This document shows, in pieces, positions 58,843-64,000 of a stretch of DNA of 64,000 nucleotides. Source of the DNA: Mycolicibacterium sp. CBMA 247 (lineage in GTDB: Bacteria > Actinomycetota > Actinomycetes > Mycobacteriales > Mycobacteriaceae). How positions within the stretch are numbered: position 1 is the first letter of the stretch; every line of letters begins with the position of its first letter. The DNA is taken from assembly GCF_009729095.1 (NCBI RefSeq), contig NZ_VTGX01000001.1, forward strand, positions 868,001 through 932,000, read 5' to 3'. The notes beneath the pieces were generated by a model. That model made no database searches, had not been told where the DNA came from, and worked only from the letters and a program-made list of their open reading frames with translations. The position numbers were made by a program, and so were the translations under genes.

Positions 58843-59120
58843 GCGCTGCCGGCAACCGGCACGGTGGAGGCGAACTCGGCGTAACACAACGCAGCCAGCC
58901 CACACGCCACGGCCGCGATCAGAAACGCGATCGAGATCGCCGGCCCGGTCAGATTCCCCGCCGTAGATGCGGTAACGGTGCAGATGCCCGCACTGATCAC
59001 GACCGACACACCGAACACCGTCAGATCCCACCACGTCAGATCCTTGCGCAACCGTGTCGACGGCTCATCGGTGCCAGCAATCGACTGCTCGACAGATTTG
59101 GTACGCCGAAGGCCACACAC
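58843..59120 (-). pseudogene. Truncated duplicate of the APC permease 5' end
   Basis: Reading from ATG at complement 59118-59120, 92 codons match the start of the permease at 56114 (KSVEQSIAGTDEPSTRLRKD, TWWDLTVFGVSVVI), then similarity stops abruptly after TVPVAGSA and the frame continues into unrelated sequence until 58737. Substitutions such as Gly-to-Ser in the conserved IGAGIF loop (here ISAGIC) show it is decaying and non-functional. Confidence 0.88.
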
Positions 59121-59213
59121 AATTTACGTTGCCTTACATTTTGTCCCGATGCACGCAATGTTCCGATTACGGTGGCTGTGACATGAGTAGGACTCTCGAA
59201 CCTTCGCGGAACC
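58843..59213. repeat. 371-bp direct repeat, right copy
   Basis: Right copy of the repeat at 55837-56207, same orientation and length. It contains the permease pseudogene, the intergenic region and the intact first codons of the FAD oxidoreductase. The left copy has the intact permease, so each repeat keeps one functional gene end. Confidence 0.9.
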
Positions 59214-60571
59214 ATGCCGTCGTCATCGGAGGCAGCATCGCCGGGCTGTGCGCGGCCCGAGTGCTCTCCGAGCACTATCAACGCGTCACGCTCTACGAAC
59301 GTGACGAACTGCCCGACCAGCCGGTCAATCGCAGTGCGGTGCCTCAGGGCCAGCACGTCCATCTGTTGATGGCGCGGGGAGCCGATGAGCTCGAAGCCCT
59401 GTTCGAGGGCCTGCTCGATGACATGACGGCCGCGAACGTCCCCGTAGTCGAGAATCAACCATCGTCCATCCACTTCGAGGCCGGCGGGCATCTGCTGGGC
59501 ACGGGGCAGACCCTGGAATCCAACTTCACCGCTTATGTGCCGAGCCGCGGACAGCTCGAATGGCAGATCCGCAGGCGGGTGCTGGCGCTACCGAACGTTC
59601 AGATCCTCCACCGCGGAGTGAACGAGCCGGAGTACGACCCCGGCACCGAGCGGGTGACCGGGGTGGTGCTCGACGACGGTGAACAGGTACCGGCCGATCT
59701 GGTGGTCGACGCCTCCGGTCGCGGCAGCCGCCTGCCGGTGTGGTTGGAGCAGTGGGGCTTCGAACGGCCGGCCGAGGAGACGATCAAGGTCGGCGTCACC
59801 TACGCATCCCAGCGGGTCCGCATCCCGGCGGAGCTGATCACCGAGAAGATGGTCGTAGTCAGCGCGGCTCACGACAGCGGCCTGGGGATGGGCATGCTGT
59901 TCCACGAGGACGGCATTTGGACCGTGACGGCATTCGGTGTCGCCAAGGCCGAACCGCCCAAGGATTTCGCCGGTATCAAGCAGCTGGGTGGCACCGCTCT
60001 ACCGCCGCACCTCGCCGCCGCCCTGCGCGCGGGTGAAGCGGTGGGCGAGATGAACTTTCATCGCTACCCGGTCAGCAAATGGCGTCGCTACGACAAGCTG
60101 GGCCGGTTCCCGGGCGGGATCTTCGCCTTCGGCGACGCGGTGGTCAGCCTGAACCCGACATACGGCCAGGGCGTGACCATGTCGACCATCCAGGCGGCCA
60201 ACCTGCGTCATGAGCTGGCCGGTGGCACCGACGACCTGGCCGCCCGGCTCGCGCGTCGCACCGCGAGAACCACCTACCCGGTGTGGACCATGAATTCGGT
60301 TGCCGATCAGGTGGCGCACGGGGCGGAAGGCGATCGGGCCGTCTGGTACGGCCCGCTCTTCGGATTGTTCGACCAGTTCCTCGGGGCCGCCGAAACCGAT
60401 CCCGTACTGGCCGAGTGGTTTCTGCGGCGCACCAGCATGCTCGACAGTCTGTGGCTGACCCCGCCGCCGCGGATCATCGGGCGCGCGATGCGCCACAATG
60501 TACGGGCCTGGCTGGCCGAACGGGGCCAGCGCCGTAACCATTCCGAGGAGTCCGTCACCGTCTCCCGCTGA
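59183..60571 (+). CDS. FAD-dependent oxidoreductase/monooxygenase (Rv3254-like)
   Basis: A 462-residue flavoprotein of the group A hydroxylase/geranylgeranyl reductase type. ATG 59183 (MSRTLEPSRNHAVVIGGSIAG) with the dinucleotide-binding GGSIAGLCAARVL and ribose-binding YERD; the second FAD motif is FAFGDAVVSLNPTYGQGVTM near residue 315. DG-like motif VVDASGRGSRLPVWL lies near 175. Rv3254 has the same divergent position beside the permease. No signal peptide. Substrate unknown. It ends 6 bp before the convergent manA. Confidence 0.88.
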   Translation: MSRTLEPSRNHAVVIGGSIAGLCAARVLSEHYQRVTLYERDELPDQPVNRSAVPQGQHVHLLMARGADELEALFEGLLDDMTAANVPVVENQPSSIHFEAGGHLLGTGQTLESNFTAYVPSRGQLEWQIRRRVLALPNVQILHRGVNEPEYDPGTERVTGVVLDDGEQVPADLVVDASGRGSRLPVWLEQWGFERPAEETIKVGVTYASQRVRIPAELITEKMVVVSAAHDSGLGMGMLFHEDGIWTVTAFGVAKAEPPKDFAGIKQLGGTALPPHLAAALRAGEAVGEMNFHRYPVSKWRRYDKLGRFPGGIFAFGDAVVSLNPTYGQGVTMSTIQAANLRHELAGGTDDLAARLARRTARTTYPVWTMNSVADQVAHGAEGDRAVWYGPLFGLFDQFLGAAETDPVLAEWFLRRTSMLDSLWLTPPPRIIGRAMRHNVRAWLAERGQRRNHSEESVTVSR

Positions 60572-60577
60572 GCCAGG

Positions 60578-61804
60578 TCAGATCCCGACAGTCACCCGGA
60601 ACAGTTTCGTCGGCTCCGCGGCGGTCAGCCGGATAGGGCCGTCCTCGGCCGCCACCCAGGCTGCCGCACCACGCTCCATGGTCAGTTTGTCGTCGTCGGC
60701 ATAGACCACCGCGGCGCCTTGGGTGCACAGCAGCAGCTGCGGACCGTCGTGATGGGAGTGCACGTCGATCTCGTCACCGATGTGGTCGCCGTCGACCGAC
60801 AGGACTGACACCGCGAACTCCTGCGCCGGCGTCCGATAGATGGTTTCCGTTCCGTCCGTGATGGTTTCCGGACGCAGCCGATCTTCAGGGGTCGGGGTGA
60901 AGTCCAGGACCCGCAGCAGTTCAGGCACGTCCACGTGCTTCGGGGTCAACCCGCCGCGCAGCACATTGTCGGAGTTGGCCATCACCTCGACACCGACACC
61001 GTGCAGGTAGGCATGCAGGTTTCCGGCAGGCAGGTAGATGCCCTCCCCCGGCTGCAGGCTGATGCAGTTGAGCAACAGTGAGGCCAGCACACCGGCATCA
61101 CCGGGATAACGCTCCCCGAGCTCCAGCACGGTCTTGACCTCGGCCGCGAATTTCTTTGCCCCCGAACGGATGTAATGAACCGCCCCGTCCAGAACAGCCG
61201 GGACCAACACGTCGAGGTCGGGCTGCGGCGCGGTGATCCAGGTGGTGAACAGAGCGCGCAACCCGTCGGCGTCGGATTGATCCGATAGCAGGTTGATGAA
61301 CGGGTCCAGGTCCGAGACCGCCAGTGCGCGCATCAACTCAACCGTGCGGTCCACCGGGCGGAAACCGGCGAGCGCATCGAATTGTCCTAGGGCAACCAGC
61401 AATTCGGGCTTGTGGCTGCGGTCGCGATAATTGCGGACGGGTGAGGACACCGGTATCTCGAGCCGGTCCTCACGGTCGAAGCCCTCCCGGGCCTGCGCGG
61501 CGCTGGGGTGAGCCTGCAGCGACAAGGGTTCATCAGCGGCCAGCACCTTGACGAGAAACGGCAGCGCGTCCCCGAATCTACCGATCGCCACGCTGCCCAG
61601 TTGCCCCTCGGGGTCGTCTTGGACAGCCTGCAGAAGTGACTCTTCGCCGTGTTCGGTCTGCAACCAGGCCGGATCGCCGGGATGCGCGCCGAACCACAGT
61701 TCGGCCTCCGGATGGATTGTCGGACTTGGCCTTCCGGTGAACTCGGCGATGGCCGTACGCGAACCCCAGGCATAGGTCCGCACCGCTCCGCGTAGCAGAT
61801 GCAC
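60578..61804 (-). CDS. manA: Mannose-6-phosphate isomerase, class I
   Basis: A 408-residue zinc isomerase converting fructose-6-phosphate and mannose-6-phosphate, feeding GDP-mannose for mannolipids and lipoarabinomannan. GTG start (complement 61802-61804), MHLLRGAVRTYAWGS. Landmarks: LWFGAHPGDPAWLQ, LPFLVKVLAADEPLSLQAHPS (zinc ligands Gln and His), SHKPELLVALGQFDALAGF, and GIYLPAGNLHAYLHGVGVEVMANSDNVLRGGLT. Matches Rv3255c; it is last of the pmmA-Rv3256c-manA operon. Confidence 0.95.
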   Translation of the reverse strand: MHLLRGAVRTYAWGSRTAIAEFTGRPSPTIHPEAELWFGAHPGDPAWLQTEHGEESLLQAVQDDPEGQLGSVAIGRFGDALPFLVKVLAADEPLSLQAHPSAAQAREGFDREDRLEIPVSSPVRNYRDRSHKPELLVALGQFDALAGFRPVDRTVELMRALAVSDLDPFINLLSDQSDADGLRALFTTWITAPQPDLDVLVPAVLDGAVHYIRSGAKKFAAEVKTVLELGERYPGDAGVLASLLLNCISLQPGEGIYLPAGNLHAYLHGVGVEVMANSDNVLRGGLTPKHVDVPELLRVLDFTPTPEDRLRPETITDGTETIYRTPAQEFAVSVLSVDGDHIGDEIDVHSHHDGPQLLLCTQGAAVVYADDDKLTMERGAAAWVAAEDGPIRLTAAEPTKLFRVTVGI

Positions 61805-61808
61805 GTGA

Positions 61809-62879
61809 TTATCCTCGAACCAGTTTCAAGTATACGGCCGTCATCTCCATACGGACAGCCAGAATCGCCAGTTGTTGTTCGGGGCGCCCGGCCGGAAGGC
61901 CCGTCCCGGCCGGCTCCGGTATGTCCTCGGCGCCGATCACCGCAATGTCGTCGAAACCACTGACCCGTGCACCCACCGATAGCCGTTCGGTGTCGGTGAT
62001 CAACGCGAATGTCCGCGTGCGGCGCGGCAGCGGTCCGTCGATCTCCTCGTCGTGGAACAACGATCGGGCCGCGGGTGGCCCGATCACCCCGCTGCCCACC
62101 GCCGCCAACACGTCGCGCAATCCCGCCGCGGCCACCACTTCCCCGGCCAGTCGCAGCATCACGGCCGCCCCGTGCCGGGCCAGCGCCAGCGTGGCCGGAT
62201 TGTCACCGGCGAACACCACGGCGCTACCCGATATCCGCTCGGCCAGGGTCTTGGCCGGGTTGGTGAACAAATCTCGTCCGGCGCTGTTGCGCAACGCCTC
62301 AGCGTCCAATTCGTCGGCCAGCGCGGCCAGGTCCACGCGCATACCCGGATCCACCACATGCAGCGCCGCCAGACCGGCGGCCAGATACCGGGTCAGCCCG
62401 AAGTCGTCGGGCACCCACAGCCGCGGTGCCAGCACCACCGCACGCCCGGCCGCGATGTCACGCAGCGGGCCTTCCTGGGGTGCCACGATCAGTACCCGCG
62501 CCCCGCGGCGCACGCCGGTGGCCGCCGCGTTGACCAGAGCCGGATCCCCCGGATCGTCACCGGCCACGATCACCACGTCCAGTGCGCCGAGCCACGGCGG
62601 GGTCTCGGCGGCCACCACGATGGGTGCCGAGATCGACGCGCCGAGCGCGCCGGCCAACAAGGCGCCCGCATGCTCGGCGGTGCCTCGGCCGGCAACCCAG
62701 ATCACCGTGCGCGGTGGATCATCGGCGCGCAGCGGATCGAGCACGCCTTCGGCCAGCGCCGCGGCGGTGGCCCGTACCTGGGCACCCGCCATGGCTGCGG
62801 CCCGCAGCAAACCGCTGTGATCGGCGGCGAGAAGTCCGTCACCGTCGTCCAGGTCGACCGTGGCGTCCACGGCGTTCAC
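61809..62879 (-). CDS. SIS-like sugar-phosphate isomerase-family protein (Rv3256c-like)
   Basis: A 356-residue protein, GTG start at complement 62877-62879 overlapping the pmmA stop (GTGA). It resembles the bifunctional phosphoglucose/phosphomannose isomerase (TobH-like) family, with a glycine-rich IWVAGRGTAEHAGALLAGAL near residue 60 and a second domain (VVFAGDNPATLALARHG). Catalytic residues are not obvious. It lies between pmmA and manA, so a role in mannose metabolism is likely; exact activity is not known. Confidence 0.82.
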   Translation of the reverse strand: MNAVDATVDLDDGDGLLAADHSGLLRAAAMAGAQVRATAAALAEGVLDPLRADDPPRTVIWVAGRGTAEHAGALLAGALGASISAPIVVAAETPPWLGALDVVIVAGDDPGDPALVNAAATGVRRGARVLIVAPQEGPLRDIAAGRAVVLAPRLWVPDDFGLTRYLAAGLAALHVVDPGMRVDLAALADELDAEALRNSAGRDLFTNPAKTLAERISGSAVVFAGDNPATLALARHGAAVMLRLAGEVVAAAGLRDVLAAVGSGVIGPPAARSLFHDEEIDGPLPRRTRTFALITDTERLSVGARVSGFDDIAVIGAEDIPEPAGTGLPAGRPEQQLAILAVRMEMTAVYLKLVRG

Positions 62880-64000
62880 GGCACCGGCTCGCTCACCGCA
62901 CGAATCTGCGCCGACACTTTGTCCACGAGTGCGGCGACATCCTCGGTGGTGCGCGCTTCAACGTTCAGCCGAAGCAGCGGTTCTGTATTGGAGGTGCGCA
63001 GGTTGAACCAGCTGCCACCGCCGAGATCGACGGTGACGCCGTCGAGGTGGTCGATGGAGTGGATCGAGCTGCCGAACGATTTGAGCACTGCATCCACGCA
63101 TGCCGGGGCATCGCTGACGGTGAAGTTGATCTCGCCGGAGGCCTCGTACCGCTGGTAGTCCGCCATGAACTCCGAGAGCGGGCGGTCCTGCTCGCCCAGT
63201 GCGGCCAGCACGTGCAGGGCCGCAAGCATGCCGGAATCGGCACCCCAGAAGTCACGGAAGTAGTAATGCGCCGAGTGTTCCCCACCGAAGATCGCCCCGG
63301 TTTCGGCCATCAGGCCCTTGATGTAGGAGTGCCCGACCCGGGACCGCACCGGGGTGCCGCCACGCTCGGCCACCAATTCGGGGACAGCGCGCGAGGTGAT
63401 CAGGTTATAGATCACCGCGGCACCGATCTCCCGCTTGAGCTCGCGGGCCGCTACCAACGCGGTCACCGCGGACGGCGACACCGGACAGCCGAGTTCGTCG
63501 ACCACGAAACAGCGGTCGGCGTCACCGTCGAACGCCAGGCCGATGTCAGCGCCGGTGGCCAGCACATTGGCCTGCAGATCGACGAGGTTGGCCGGATTCA
63601 GCGGGTTCGCCTCATGGTTGGGGAAGGTGCCGTCGAGTTCGAAGAACAGCGGGAGCACGGTGGCACCCGGAATCGGCCCGAGGACCGCAGGGGTGGTGTG
63701 ACCGGCCATGCCGTTACCCGCGTCGACAGCGATCCGCAACGGCCGCAACGCACTGAGATCCACGAGGGACCGAAGGAAGGTGCCATAGTCGGCCAGCACG
63801 TCGCGGTCGGACACCGAACCCGCGCGCCCGCCGAACGCCGGAACCCCCGCGATCACCTCATCGGCGATCACCGACAACCCGGTGTCCTTGCCCACCGGTT
63901 TGGCCCCGGCGCGGCACAGTTTGATCCCGTTGTAGGCGGCGGGGTTGTGGCTCGCGGTGAACATCGCGCCCGGGCAGTCCATCAGGCCCGATGCGAAATA
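62876..64000 (-). CDS. pmmA: Phosphomannomutase/phosphoglucomutase (N-terminus beyond window)
   Basis: The visible 374 residues lack the N-terminus. The active phosphoserine loop GAMFTASHNPAAYNGIK is complete, and the metal-binding loop LAFDGDADRCFVVDE and sugar-binding GGEHSAHYYFRDF are present, followed by the phosphate-binding C-terminal domain (RTSNTEPLLRLNVEA). It interconverts mannose-6-phosphate and mannose-1-phosphate for GDP-mannose. Corresponds to Rv3257c (pmmA, also called manB). Confidence 0.94.
   Translation of the reverse strand, partial: YFASGLMDCPGAMFTASHNPAAYNGIKLCRAGAKPVGKDTGLSVIADEVIAGVPAFGGRAGSVSDRDVLADYGTFLRSLVDLSALRPLRIAVDAGNGMAGHTTPAVLGPIPGATVLPLFFELDGTFPNHEANPLNPANLVDLQANVLATGADIGLAFDGDADRCFVVDELGCPVSPSAVTALVAARELKREIGAAVIYNLITSRAVPELVAERGGTPVRSRVGHSYIKGLMAETGAIFGGEHSAHYYFRDFWGADSGMLAALHVLAALGEQDRPLSEFMADYQRYEASGEINFTVSDAPACVDAVLKSFGSSIHSIDHLDGVTVDLGGGSWFNLRTSNTEPLLRLNVEARTTEDVAALVDKVSAQIRAVSEPVP

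Noticed and set aside
55837..59213. Insertion sequence or composite transposon
   Set aside because: No transposase, no terminal inverted repeats and no short target duplication; the 371-bp flanks are pieces of native genes, which fits homologous recombination better.

Overview
The window is chromosomal DNA of a rapidly growing mycobacterium (Mycolicibacterium type). The evidence is high GC content, frequent GTG and TTG starts, 1-4 nt start/stop overlaps, and an ordered set of genes matching the M. tuberculosis Rv3223c-Rv3257c neighbourhood: sigH, the SRAP protein, aroA, rsgA, desA3 and its reductase, secA1, hpf, a comF-like gene, lpqB, mtrB, mtrA, tmk, sahH, the alkane hydroxylase operon, an APC permease, an Rv3254-like oxidoreductase, manA, an Rv3256c-like gene and pmmA. 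Family and gene assignments come from reading motifs and from recalled family knowledge; no search was run.

Layout. 1-6.8 kb: the 5' part of sigH (-), a YbaK deacylase, then an acyl-CoA catabolic operon (two acyl-CoA dehydrogenases and a tandem-fused class III CoA-transferase) followed by a LysR regulator. 6.8-11.1 kb: a VanY-type peptidase facing a tiny copper metallothionein (mymT-like), an SDR, a DUF222/HNH gene with an SOS box at its start and an internal amber codon, and a methyltransferase. 11.1-17.1 kb: a two-gene methyltransferase/SRAP unit, aroA-rsgA, an SDR and a secreted protein. 17.3-19.8 kb: desA3 and its ferredoxin-type reductase, both preceded by the same palindromic operator. 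19.9-25.7 kb: a DUF6912 gene, a BCCT transporter, a WS/DGAT-like protein with a degenerate active site and a BacA-like ABC exporter/importer.

26.4-38.0 kb is the conserved housekeeping core: secA1, hpf, comF-like, the lpqB-mtrB-mtrA signalling operon, tmk, a small HAD protein and sahH. 38.1-40.5 kb is the alkB-rubA-rubB-tetR operon, tightly overlapped, with a palindrome over its promoter.

40.6-54.6 kb is an accessory catabolic island. Divergent arms encode hydantoinase/oxoprolinase subunits (hyuA, hyuB) on one side. On the other side lie a NodB-fold hydrolase, two SDRs, a C45-type Ntn amidohydrolase, a cytoplasmic regulator that fuses a LuxR HTH to an ABC substrate-binding domain, and a complete branched-chain/amide-type ABC importer. 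This reads as a self-contained uptake, sensing and hydrolysis system for a cyclic or acylated amide, and is the best candidate for an undescribed system here.

54.6-64 kb returns to the conserved order (APC permease, Rv3254-like FAD enzyme, manA, Rv3256c-like, pmmA). The permease/FAD-enzyme junction is duplicated as two 371-bp direct repeats that bracket a methyltransferase and an AurF-like diiron oxygenase, which looks like an insertion by homologous recombination. No tRNA, rRNA, CRISPR array or transposase was seen.
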